Shown here piece by piece: positions 18,234 to 25,951 of a DNA stretch of 64,000 nucleotides. The position numbers were made by a program, and so were the translations under genes. The notes below the pieces were generated by a model. It had not been told where the DNA came from, did not search any database, and saw only the letters and a program-made list of their open reading frames with translations. The stretch's first letter is position 1; every line of letters starts with the position of its first letter. The stretch comes from Polyangiaceae bacterium (GTDB taxonomy: Bacteria > Myxococcota_A > Polyangia > Polyangiales > Polyangiaceae): assembly GCA_016719945.1 (NCBI GenBank), contig JADJYE010000019.1, forward strand, positions 43,576 to 107,575. The letters are read 5' to 3'.

Positions 18234-19440
18234 TTATCCGGGCGCGACCATCGTCCGATCGATATCGGCGATCGTGGCGCACCCGGCGAGCGCCATCGTG
18301 CGCGACAGCTCGCCCGAGAGCAGCCGCAAGACGTCCGCGACCCCTGCCTGCCCTGCAGCCGCGAGGCCCCACAGCACGGGCCTGCCCACGAGCACCGCGC
18401 GCGCGCCGAGCGCGAGCGCCTTGAACACGTCGTCGCCCCAGCGCACGCCCCCGTCCATGAAGACCTCGCAGCGCCCCGCGGCGGCCTGCACCACGCCGGG
18501 GAGGGCCTCGAGCGTGGCCGGCGCGCCATCGAGCTGCCGCCCGCCGTGGTTCGAGACGATGATCCCGCTGACGCCGGCCTCGACCGCGCGGGTCGCGTCG
18601 TCCGCCCGCACGATGCCCTTCAAGAGGATCGGCAGGTGAGACAGCGAGCGCAGCCAGTCGAGATCCTTCCCATGAGAAGGACGCGTCATGGCGCTGCGCG
18701 ACATAGCTCGAGAGCAGGCTCGCCGGCGCCGCGCCCGACGCCCGAGCGTGCGGGGGAGCCGAAGGCGACGAAGCCTCACGCGCTTCGTGGGGCCCGCCCT
18801 CGTCGCTCGGCCGCTCGGCGAGCGCGCTGACGAGGTTCGCCATCACCAGCCCGGGCGGCAGATCGAAGCGGTTTCGCTCGTCCCGGACTCTGCGGCCGAG
18901 CAGGGGCGTGTCGACGGTGACGACCAGCGCCTCGTAGCCCGCGCTCTCGGCGCGATGGACCAGAGACTCGGTGAAGGCGCGGTCCTTGTGGACGTAGAGC
19001 TGGAACCACTTCGGGGCGCTGGTCGCCTCCGCGACCTCCTCGAGGGTCGTCGTCGCCAGGGTCGACGCGCAGTAGATCGTGCCCACCTCGGCTGCGGCGC
19101 GGGCGGTCGCGATCTCCCCGTCCGGGTGGGCGAGCCGGTGGTAGGCGGTCGGCGCGATCAGGATCGGAGAGCTGACCGGGAAGCCGAGCACGGTCGTCGA
19201 CAGGTCGCGCTCCGCCACGTCGCACAGCACGCGGTACCAGATCACCAAGCGCCGGAAGGCCCGCTCGTTGCGGCGCAGCGCTCGCTCCGCGTCGGCCCCG
19301 GAGCGGTAGTAGTCGTAGGCCATCGAGGAGAGCGCCTTGCGAGCCGCCCGCTCGTAGTCGCCCACCGTGAGCAGCCGCTTGTCTTTGGACGCCTTGTCTT
19401 TCTTTCGGGTCGCCACCGGCCGTGAGCATAAGCGCTCCAC
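18234..19440 (-). pseudogene. FMN-dependent alpha-hydroxy-acid dehydrogenase, single-base frameshift
   Basis: An L-lactate dehydrogenase/glycolate oxidase-type flavoprotein read in two frames. The first part (19440 down to about 18671) carries the FMN-site blocks PTAYHRLAHPDGE, CASTLATTTLEEV and FQLYVHKD. The second part (to 18234) carries ILLKGIV, the catalytic His in SNHGGRQLDG, and DGGVRWGDD. Removing one base from the CCC run at 18669-18671 joins them into SFSWKDLDWLRSL, exactly as in the family, giving about 393-401 residues. This looks like a recent or artefactual insertion rather than decay. The start is GTG at 19440 or, more likely by homology, GTG at 19416. The enzyme would oxidise an L-2-hydroxy acid. 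Confidence 0.85.
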
Positions 19441-19475
19441 CCTGGATCGGGCGCATGGTGCACCGACGATCCAGG
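19441..19475. promoter_or_regulatory. Inverted repeat in divergent intergenic region
   Basis: Perfect 9-bp arms, CCTGGATCG (19441-19449) and CGATCCAGG (19467-19475), flank a 17-bp spacer just upstream of the alpha-hydroxy-acid dehydrogenase start. It has no T-tract, so an operator is more likely than a terminator. The regulator is unknown. Confidence 0.4.
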
Positions 19476-19493
19476 TCTAGCGCCTCCACGGTC

Positions 19494-19506
19494 CCTACAT
19501 CGTAGG
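19494..19506. promoter_or_regulatory. Short palindrome CCTAC-N3-GTAGG upstream of the C1 peptidase gene
   Basis: Arms CCTAC and GTAGG are separated by three bases, 60 bp before the peptidase start. This could be an operator half of the divergent control region. The evidence is symmetry and position only. A similar palindrome (CCTACA-G-TGTAGG) lies at 43101 in another divergent region. Confidence 0.3.
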
Positions 19507-19565
19507 ACTCTCGGGGTTTCTGGGCTGACCGCGCCTGGCACCACCCGTGCTATCGAAGGGACACG

Positions 19566-20996
19566 ATGCTGAACCGCGCTCGCCTCTTCGCCGCCGCCCT
19601 CGCCCTCTCGACCACCCCCTTCGTCGTAGCTTGCGACGACGGCGCCGAGAGCCAGACGGACGACATCACGAACATCGCGAACAGCACCGTCAAGAACCAG
19701 TCGATCGGCAACTGCTGGGTCTACGCGACGGTGGGCTGGGCCGAGTCGCTCAGGCTCACGCACTCGGGCGAGCAGCTCAACCTCTCCGAGTCGTACGTCA
19801 GCTACTTCCACTGGTACGAAGAGATCGCCGGCGCGCCCGCCGGGCAGACGCGCCTCGCCAACCTCGACAAGGATCAGATCTCGACCGGCGGCTGGTTCGG
19901 CCTCGCCGCCGAGATCATGCGCCGCTACGGCGTGATGGACGAGGGCGCCTTCATCCCGGAGGAGGCCGAGGCGGCCCGCTCGTCGCGCCAGTCGGCCGCG
20001 CTCAGCGCCATCAACACCTCGCTCAAGAGCGGCGCCCTCAAAGATCCGGCGGCCCGCCGCGACCGCAAGCTCGTCCGCCAGGAGCTCGACAAGGCGTGGG
20101 GCCTGACCCCCGAGGTCAGCGCGAAGCTCGACGCCGTGTTCGGCGCGGACGTCTCCAAGACCCTGCTGTCGACCAACATCAGCCTCGGAGAGTCGGGCAT
20201 CCGCTTCCCGAAGGACATCATCGTCGGCTCGAAGGGCATCACCCTCGCCGACGCGATCGGCACGCCGGCCTCGAGCTTCAGCTTCCTGCAGCGCAAGGGC
20301 AAGTACGCCTGGAACGAGGTCAACTTCCCGACCGGCGACACCGCGCGCCGCGACTTCTTCAAGAAGATGCAGGGCGCGATGCACTCCGGCATGCCGGTCA
20401 TCCTCGTCTGGTTCGTCGATTTTGCCGCGATGGACAGTCAGAACCGCTTCATGGAGCCGCCGGCCACGCCCGGCCGCCAAGGCGGGCACATGACCGTCGT
20501 CGAGGACTACCAGATCAGCAACGTGCCGGGCTTCGGCACGCTCGAAGCGGGGACGGTCGTGACCGATCCCAAGGCGCTCGAGGCCGCCTTGTCGTCCTCC
20601 GCCACGATCGACTTCATCCGCATCAAGAACTCGTGGGGCACGAGCCTCGCGCCGAGCGGCGCCGCCGAGGAGTTCCGTGGCTTCCACGACCTGTACACGA
20701 AGTACCTGAACGGCCCGCTCACCAAGTGCACCGAGTCGAACGGCGACAAGTGCGGCATCAAGACGCAGGCTCCCGGGCTCACGTCGATGGTGCTGCCGCC
20801 CGCCGCGTTCGTCACCGACGCGCTCGTGAAAGAGGGCACCTGCGCGGACATCTGCGTGGCGGGTCCCGCTCGCCAGGCCTCGTGCGACACCTGCACCGAC
20901 CTCATCTGCGACGCCGACGCGTTCTGCTGCAACAACGAGTGGGACCAGGTCTGCGTGGACACGGCCAAGGACATCTGCGAGGTCTCCTGCAACTGA
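19566..20996 (+). CDS. C1 (papain-like) cysteine peptidase lipoprotein with Cys-rich tail
   Basis: A 476-aa exported protein. The signal peptide has a lipobox-like end at Cys23 (FVVAC). The papain-fold catalytic set is visible: oxyanion Gln45 and nucleophile Cys50 (KNQSIGNCWVYA), the His in GGHMTVVEDYQ (about residue 309) and the Asn in IKNSWGT (about 354). Fewer than 30 residues separate the lipobox from the active-site Cys, so there is no classical pro-domain. The last 60 residues hold about twelve cysteines, including FCCNNEWDQVC, a motif I recall from other myxobacterial secreted proteins. A radical SAM gene starts 24 bp downstream on the same strand, suggesting one operon. Confidence 0.85.
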   Translation: MLNRARLFAAALALSTTPFVVACDDGAESQTDDITNIANSTVKNQSIGNCWVYATVGWAESLRLTHSGEQLNLSESYVSYFHWYEEIAGAPAGQTRLANLDKDQISTGGWFGLAAEIMRRYGVMDEGAFIPEEAEAARSSRQSAALSAINTSLKSGALKDPAARRDRKLVRQELDKAWGLTPEVSAKLDAVFGADVSKTLLSTNISLGESGIRFPKDIIVGSKGITLADAIGTPASSFSFLQRKGKYAWNEVNFPTGDTARRDFFKKMQGAMHSGMPVILVWFVDFAAMDSQNRFMEPPATPGRQGGHMTVVEDYQISNVPGFGTLEAGTVVTDPKALEAALSSSATIDFIRIKNSWGTSLAPSGAAEEFRGFHDLYTKYLNGPLTKCTESNGDKCGIKTQAPGLTSMVLPPAAFVTDALVKEGTCADICVAGPARQASCDTCTDLICDADAFCCNNEWDQVCVDTAKDICEVSCN

Positions 20997-21019
20997 GCTC
21001 CGCCTCGGCGAGCTGAGCG

Positions 21020-22231
21020 ATGTCGACCCCGCTTCGGCTCGTCGTCTGGGAGCTGACGCTCGCGTGCGATCTGGCGTGCGAGCACTGCGGCTCCCGCGCG
21101 GGCCCGCGACGAGAGGCCGAGCTCTCCACCGAGGAGGCGCTCGGCGTCGTCGACCAGCTCGCGGAGATGGGCGCGAAGGAGGTCGCGCTGATCGGCGGCG
21201 AGGCCTACCTGCGGGAGGACTGGCACGTCATCGCCCAGGCCATCCGCGAGCGCGGGATGCTGCCGAGCATGGTGAGCGGCGGGCGCGGCATCACGAAGGA
21301 GCGCGCCGAGCTCGCGGCGCGCGCGGGCGTCGGGAGCGTCAGCCTCTCGATCGACGGCCTCGACGAGGTCCATGACGTTCAGCGGGGCGTCCGCGGCAGC
21401 TTCGACGCCGCGCTCCAGGCGATGCGAAACCTCAAGCAGGCCGGCGTCCCGTTCTCCGCCAACTCGCAGATCAACCGGCTCAGCTTCGCGGACCTCGACG
21501 CGATGCTCGAGCTGTTCCTCGAGCTGGGCTGCCACGGCTGGCAGATCGCGATGACGGTGCCGATGGGGCGAGCCGCCGAGCGCGCCGACTGGCTCCTTCA
21601 ACCCGACGACCTGCTGCTCGTCTTCCCCAAGCTCGCCCAGCTCGCCGAGCGCGGCAGGCAGGGCGGCCTCAGGCTGTTTCCCGGCAACAACGTCGGCTAC
21701 TTCGGGCCGCACGAGGACGCGCTGCGCGGGCACCTCAGCCCCGAGGCCGAGGGCTCGTACTACCAAGGGTGCCACGCGGGGGTCTCGAGCCTCGGCCTCG
21801 AGGCGGACGGCGCCGTGAAGGGTTGCCCGTCGCTGCCGACCGGCGCGTACACCGGCGGAAACGTCCGCAGCGCGCCCCTGCGCGAGATCTGGGACCACTC
21901 GACCGAGCTCGCCTTCGCTCGGCGCCCGCGTGACGAGGAGCTCTGGGGCTTCTGCAAGGGCTGCTACTACGCGAGCGTGTGCAAGGCGGGCTGCTCGTGG
22001 ACGGCGCACGTCTTCTTCGGCAAGCGCGGCAACAACCCCTACTGCCACCACCGCGCGCTCGTCCACGACGAGCGCGGCGAGCGCGAGGTGCTCACCCTCG
22101 CCGAGCCCGGCCCGGGCGAGCCCTTCGATCACGGCCGCTGGGACGTGACCGTCGAGCCCGCGCGCAGCGAGCGCGGCTTCGCGCGACCGGCCCTCGCCGC
22201 GCCGAAGCGCAAGCTGCGCGTGGTGAGCTGA
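21020..22231 (+). CDS. Radical SAM/SPASM domain enzyme
   Basis: A 403-aa radical SAM protein. The [4Fe-4S]-SAM cluster motif is CDLACEHC (Cys16, Cys20, Cys23), followed by the GGE-type motif (LIGGEAYL). The C-terminal SPASM region has many cysteines (YQGCHAGVSS, VKGCPSLP, FCKGCYYASVCKAGC, NPYC) for auxiliary Fe-S clusters. SPASM enzymes commonly modify peptides (RiPP maturases) or act as sulfatase/quinohemoprotein maturases. Only 24 bp separate it from the upstream C1 peptidase lipoprotein gene. I see no obvious short precursor-peptide gene next to it. The substrate may be elsewhere or may be the neighbouring protein; that is inference. Confidence 0.9.
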   Translation: MSTPLRLVVWELTLACDLACEHCGSRAGPRREAELSTEEALGVVDQLAEMGAKEVALIGGEAYLREDWHVIAQAIRERGMLPSMVSGGRGITKERAELAARAGVGSVSLSIDGLDEVHDVQRGVRGSFDAALQAMRNLKQAGVPFSANSQINRLSFADLDAMLELFLELGCHGWQIAMTVPMGRAAERADWLLQPDDLLLVFPKLAQLAERGRQGGLRLFPGNNVGYFGPHEDALRGHLSPEAEGSYYQGCHAGVSSLGLEADGAVKGCPSLPTGAYTGGNVRSAPLREIWDHSTELAFARRPRDEELWGFCKGCYYASVCKAGCSWTAHVFFGKRGNNPYCHHRALVHDERGEREVLTLAEPGPGEPFDHGRWDVTVEPARSERGFARPALAAPKRKLRVVS

Positions 22232-22243
22232 CGGCGCCCGCGC

Positions 22244-22375
22244 TCAGCGGCCCGACAGCAGGAGCTGGGGGCCTTCGCAGGTGAAGAAGAGGTGGAACCC
22301 CTCGATGCCGGGGAGCTCGCTTACTCGATCCAGGGCGCGCAGGAGCTCTTTCGCCAGGCGGGAGCGGTGGGCCAT
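22244..22375 (-). pseudogene. Truncated 43-aa ORF, possible AbiEii-like nucleotidyltransferase remnant
   Basis: A short frame beginning at ATG 22375 with a good ribosome-binding site (AAGAGGAAG immediately upstream) and stopping after 43 codons. The helical start and GFHL segment are where a nucleotidyltransferase of the AbiEii type would continue into its GGT/S active-site motif, but here the frame ends. It overlaps the end of the DUF6922-like gene. That gene family usually precedes such a toxin (my recollection of family context), so I infer a broken second gene. Independent evidence is thin. Confidence 0.35.
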
Positions 22376-22632
22376 GCTTCCTCTTGAGCTCGAAACACCG
22401 CGCGCCAGAACTTCACCGTGCGCTCGCTCACCTCAGGGCTGCCGACCTCTCGGAAGAACGCGTGCACGCGCTCGAGGCCGTATCGGCGCAGCATCCACAG
22501 AACGTCCACGTGCCTGCCGTGCTCGACGACGCGCGCGATGACCGCGTCGGCGTCGCGCTCGAGATCGAGCTCCTCGACGTCGACGTTCCAAAACAGGCGC
22601 GACATGCGCTTCGGCAGCCGGGCTCGCGGCAC
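22321..22632 (-). CDS. DUF6922-like small protein (possible antitoxin)
   Basis: A 103-aa cytosolic protein. The segment SRLFWNVDVEELDLERD, then VEHGRHVDVLWMLRRYG and TVKFWRAVF, matches my recollection of the DUF6922 pattern (LFWDVD..LD...RVLE.G......L...YG). Members are typically found upstream of AbiEii-type nucleotidyltransferase toxins. GTG at 22632 or ATG at 22605 may be the start. The C-terminal 18 residues after FRAQEE look unlike the family and run into the start of the truncated downstream ORF, so the native stop may have been lost. The function is inferred only. Confidence 0.55.
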   Translation of the reverse strand: MPRARLPKRMSRLFWNVDVEELDLERDADAVIARVVEHGRHVDVLWMLRRYGLERVHAFFREVGSPEVSERTVKFWRAVFRAQEEAWPTAPAWRKSSCAPWIE

Positions 22633-22676
22633 GGGTGCAGTCTATCCGAGGGCGCTGCCCCTCGCCCCCCTCGGAC

Positions 22677-22752
22677 AAAGAAAAGCCAGGGTCGCTCGGA
22701 GGGGCGACCCTGGCTCGAGGTGGCTCGCCGCTTCGGTACGGCGAAGCGGCGA
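22677..22752 (-). terminator. Tandem hairpins with T-tract (Rho-independent terminator)
   Basis: Read on the minus strand just past the stop at 22760 there are two hairpins. The first pairs 22742-22752 with 22725-22735 (11-bp stem). The second pairs 22705-22714 with 22685-22694 (perfect 10-bp GC-rich stem) and is followed by TTTTCTTT (22684-22677). This terminates the gene at 22760-23557. Confidence 0.8.
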
Positions 22753-22759
22753 CGAAGGG

Positions 22760-23557
22760 CTACTTGCTCTCCTTCGACTTCGCGAGCTTCTCCTTCACCA
22801 TGTTGGTGAGCTTCTCGCGCGAGGCCTTGCTCTTCGACGCGTGGTCGGTGTCTGCCTTGCCGACGCCGACGACCTCGCCGCGCTCGTTCTTGAAGTGAAC
22901 GTTGCGCTGCGCGCCCTTGCCGCTGTTCATGAGCCTGGTGAAGCTCATCTCGGTCTTCGAGTACGAGTCCGCGCCCTCGGCCGTCATGCAGCTCGAGCTG
23001 GCGCTGAACAGCGGGTTGATCATCTTCATGAACGCCTTGATCTCGGCGGGCGTGTTGACCTTGCCGGTGGCGCTGTGGTTCTTGGCGCCGCTCGACCCGC
23101 CGCTGCCGGCCGAGATGCGGGACATCTCGTTGCCCTTGTACGAGTCGGTGCCCTCGGCCGCCTGAGACGTGCGGTACGCGCCCGCCATCGGGTTGACCAT
23201 CTTCATCATGGCGCGGACCTCGGCGGGCGTGTTGACGCGGCCCGAGGCGCTCATGTTCTTGCCGGCGGCCTGCGACATGCGGCTCTTGGTCGAGCTCGCG
23301 GTCGCCTGGTCGCCGAAGACCTCACCCTTGGCGCGGGTGCGGCCGTCCTTCAGCATGTCCTGCTTGATGCCGCTGCGGCTCGAGGACTGCTGAGCCTTGG
23401 AGGAGGCCTTGGTGCCCTCCTTCTGCTTCTCGAGCACCTGCTCCTTGATGGCGCGGCCGCGGCTCGACTTCGCATCCGACTCGTTGCGTTCGGCAAGCGC
23501 GGAGCCCCCGACGAACATGGTGGCCAACAGGGCGCCGAGGAAGAGTCCGTTTCGCAT
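22760..23557 (-). CDS. Secreted protein with duplicated 59-residue unit, unknown function
   Basis: A 265-aa protein with a clear signal peptide (cleavage near ALA-ER at 22-23) and a strong ribosome-binding site (AAGGAGA). The mature protein is rich in Lys, Ser and Met. Residues about 100-148 and 159-206 are a tandem duplication with consensus G-[RK]-VNTPAE-[VI]-[RK]-A-x-MKM-[VI]-NP, then AEG-[TA]-DSY and EMS. The ends are Lys/Glu/Ser-rich and probably helical. No enzyme motif is seen and I do not recognise the family. It is followed by a strong terminator and looks monocistronic and well expressed. Confidence 0.7.
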   Translation of the reverse strand: MRNGLFLGALLATMFVGGSALAERNESDAKSSRGRAIKEQVLEKQKEGTKASSKAQQSSSRSGIKQDMLKDGRTRAKGEVFGDQATASSTKSRMSQAAGKNMSASGRVNTPAEVRAMMKMVNPMAGAYRTSQAAEGTDSYKGNEMSRISAGSGGSSGAKNHSATGKVNTPAEIKAFMKMINPLFSASSSCMTAEGADSYSKTEMSFTRLMNSGKGAQRNVHFKNERGEVVGVGKADTDHASKSKASREKLTNMVKEKLAKSKESK

Positions 23558-23688
23558 GAGCAGTCTCCTTCTGATCTTCAGAGGTAGCGGCGACGACGAT
23601 TCGTAGCGATCGTTTGCAGGAAGCGGGCCACCGGTAACTGTCGGAAATCTCGTGAGTGCGTCCCGGTTCGAGGGGGTCGGTCAATCTG

Positions 23689-23739
23689 CTAACGGCACAA
23701 CGTGACCGAAACCCTAACGGCGCACCACCAAGCTAACGG
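23689..23739. promoter_or_regulatory. Three direct CTAACGG repeats upstream of dinB
   Basis: CTAACGG occurs at 23689-23695, 23714-23720 and 23733-23739, in the 259-bp gap before the DNA polymerase IV gene and divergent from the secreted-protein gene. Repeated heptamers in a divergent promoter region suggest an operator array. The spacings of 25 and 19 bp are not perfectly helical, so the meaning is uncertain. Nothing else is recognised in this gap. Confidence 0.35.
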
Positions 23740-23816
23740 ATACGTGGCCGCTGTCCACCGCGCCATTCAAGAACCCTCAGACTTCAGGCGCGGCGCACCG
23801 GTACGTTGGTGCAGCC

Positions 23817-25028
23817 ATGACCGAGGCCCGGCAGATCCTCCACGTCGACATGGACGCCTTCTATGCGTCCATCGAGCAGCACGACGACCCGTCGCTGCGG
23901 GGGCGGCCCGTGATCGTGGGCGGGAGATCCCCGCGCGCGGTCGTGTGCACCGCGTCGTACGAGGCGAGGCCGTTCGGCGTGAAGAGCGCGATGCCGATGG
24001 GCGAGGCGGTGCGGCGGTGCCCGGCGGGCGTGGTCATCCCTCCGCGCATGAGCCGCTACGCCGAGGTGAGCGAGCAGGTGATGGACGTGTTGCGCGGGTA
24101 CTCACCGCTCGTCGAGGCGCTGAGCCTCGACGAGGCGTTCATCGACGTCACCGCGAGCCGCGCGCTCTTCGGCGACGGGCCGGAGATCGCCCGCCGCATG
24201 CGCGACGACATCCGGGACGCCACCGGGCTCAGCGCGTCGGCCGGCGTCGCCAGCAGCAAGTTCGTCGCGAAGGTCGCGAGCGATATCCAAAAGCCCGATG
24301 GGCTCACCGTCGTCGAGCGCGGCGCCGAGGAGCGCTTCCTCGCGCCCTTGCCCATCGAGCGGATGTGGGGCGTCGGGCCGAAGACCGCCGCGAGCCTGCG
24401 CCGGGTCGGCGTGACCACGATCGCCGATCTCGCGAGGGCGTCGCCCGAGGCCCTGTCGCGCGCCATGGGCTCCTCATGGGGCCAAACCGTCGTCGAGCTC
24501 GCGCGCGGGATCGATCCGCGCCCCGTCGTCCCCAGCCGTGAGGCTGTCTCGCTCGGCGCCGAGGACACGTTCGAGCGCGACCTCACGCGCGTCGAGGACC
24601 TCGAGCGAGCGATCCTCCGGCAGGCGGCGCGGGTCGCCGCCCGCCTGGCATTCAAGAAGCTGGTCTGCCGCGTCGTCACGCTCAAGCTGAAGCTCCACGA
24701 CCACACCCTCATCACCCGCCGCACGACCCTGCTCGCGCCAGCGCAGGACACCGTCACGCTCCACCGCGCGGCGTGTGAGCTGCTCGAGCGCGCCGCCCCC
24801 GGCGGGCGCGGCGTGCGGCTCACTGGCGTCCAGGCCTCGGGGCTCGTACGAGAGTCCGAGGAGCAGCGGCCGCTCTTCGCGGACCGCGAGAGCGAGCGGC
24901 GCCGCAGGCTCGAGCGGACCCTGCTCGGTGTGCGCTCGCGCTTCGGGGACGACTCCGTGGTCCAGGCGGGGGCGCTCCCCGACGGCGTCACGAAGAGCGC
25001 GCTTGGGCCGAGGTCCACGCCGAAGTAG
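23817..25028 (+). CDS. dinB: DNA polymerase IV (Y-family)
   Basis: A 403-aa translesion polymerase. The palm acidic motif is ILHVDMDAFYASIE, the second acidic site is SLDEAFIDVT, and the thumb/HhH region carries MWGVGPKTAASLRRVG. Steric-gate and finger blocks (SYEARPFGVKSAMP) are present. The length fits the family; the C-terminus (about 345-403) is Arg-rich and I do not see a canonical beta-clamp QLxLF motif, though RPLF is close. It is followed after 8 bp by argF on the same strand. No clear LexA box is visible upstream; only CTAACGG repeats stand out. Confidence 0.95.
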   Translation: MTEARQILHVDMDAFYASIEQHDDPSLRGRPVIVGGRSPRAVVCTASYEARPFGVKSAMPMGEAVRRCPAGVVIPPRMSRYAEVSEQVMDVLRGYSPLVEALSLDEAFIDVTASRALFGDGPEIARRMRDDIRDATGLSASAGVASSKFVAKVASDIQKPDGLTVVERGAEERFLAPLPIERMWGVGPKTAASLRRVGVTTIADLARASPEALSRAMGSSWGQTVVELARGIDPRPVVPSREAVSLGAEDTFERDLTRVEDLERAILRQAARVAARLAFKKLVCRVVTLKLKLHDHTLITRRTTLLAPAQDTVTLHRAACELLERAAPGGRGVRLTGVQASGLVRESEEQRPLFADRESERRRRLERTLLGVRSRFGDDSVVQAGALPDGVTKSALGPRSTPK

Positions 25029-25036
25029 AGGGGGGC

Positions 25037-25951
25037 ATGCCCAAGCACTTGCTGCGCGTCTCGGACCTCTCGGCCGCCGAGCTCTCGCGCCTCGTCGAAG
25101 CCTCGATCGCCTTCAAGGCCGCGCCCGGGCGTGCGAGCGAGCTGCTCCGCGGGAGCAGCGTCACGATGTACTTCTCCAAGCCGTCGACGCGGACGCGCAT
25201 CTCCTTCCAGACCGCCGTCCACCGCCTCGGGGGGCTGCCGATCTTGTGCGGGCCGAACGAGCTGCAGCTGGGGCGCGGGGAGACCATCGAGGACTCGGCC
25301 AGGGTCATCAGCCGCATGAGCCGCGCGTTCGTCATCCGCACGTTCGCCGACTCGGACGTGGAGGCGTTCGCGCGCGCGGCGACCATCCCCGTCATCAACG
25401 CCCTCACCGACGGTCACCACCCCTGTCAGGCCGTCGCCGACCTGATGACGCTGCGCGAGCGGTTCGGCAGCCTGGAGGGCCGCACGCTCACGTATGTCGG
25501 CGCCGGCAACAACGTGACGCACAGCCTGGTCGAGGCGTGCGCGCTCGCGGGCATGAACGTCCGCGTCGCGACGCCCTCCTCGCTGCCCGCCTCTGCCGAG
25601 GTCATCGCGCAGGCGAAGGGCCTCGGCGGCAGCGGCGAGATCGTCGTCACGAACGACGTGCGCGCCGCCGTCGCCGGCAGCGACTGCGTCTACACCGACA
25701 CGTGGCTGTCGATGGGCGACCCGCCCGAGGAGCGCGAAGAGCGGCTACGCGTGCTCGACGCCTACCGCGTGACGAGCGCGCTGATGGCGCTCGCCAAGCC
25801 GACTGCGGTGTTCATGCACTGCCTGCCCGCCCACCGCGGCGAGGAGGTGACCGACGAGGTCGCGGACAGCCGGGCCTCGGTGATCTTCGATCAGGCCGAG
25901 AACCGGCTGCACACGTCGCTCGCGATCCTCGAGCTGCTCGTCGGTCAGTAG
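25037..25951 (+). CDS. argF: Ornithine carbamoyltransferase
   Basis: A 304-aa enzyme that forms citrulline from carbamoyl phosphate and ornithine in arginine biosynthesis. The carbamoyl-phosphate site KPSTRTR, HPCQ (GHHPCQAVAD), the ornithine SMG loop (DTWLSMGDP) and HCLPAHRG are all intact. It starts 8 bp after dinB and may share its transcript; no other arg gene is nearby. Its 3' end overlaps the convergent glutaredoxin-fusion gene by 7 bp. Confidence 0.95.
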   Translation: MPKHLLRVSDLSAAELSRLVEASIAFKAAPGRASELLRGSSVTMYFSKPSTRTRISFQTAVHRLGGLPILCGPNELQLGRGETIEDSARVISRMSRAFVIRTFADSDVEAFARAATIPVINALTDGHHPCQAVADLMTLRERFGSLEGRTLTYVGAGNNVTHSLVEACALAGMNVRVATPSSLPASAEVIAQAKGLGGSGEIVVTNDVRAAVAGSDCVYTDTWLSMGDPPEEREERLRVLDAYRVTSALMALAKPTAVFMHCLPAHRGEEVTDEVADSRASVIFDQAENRLHTSLAILELLVGQ

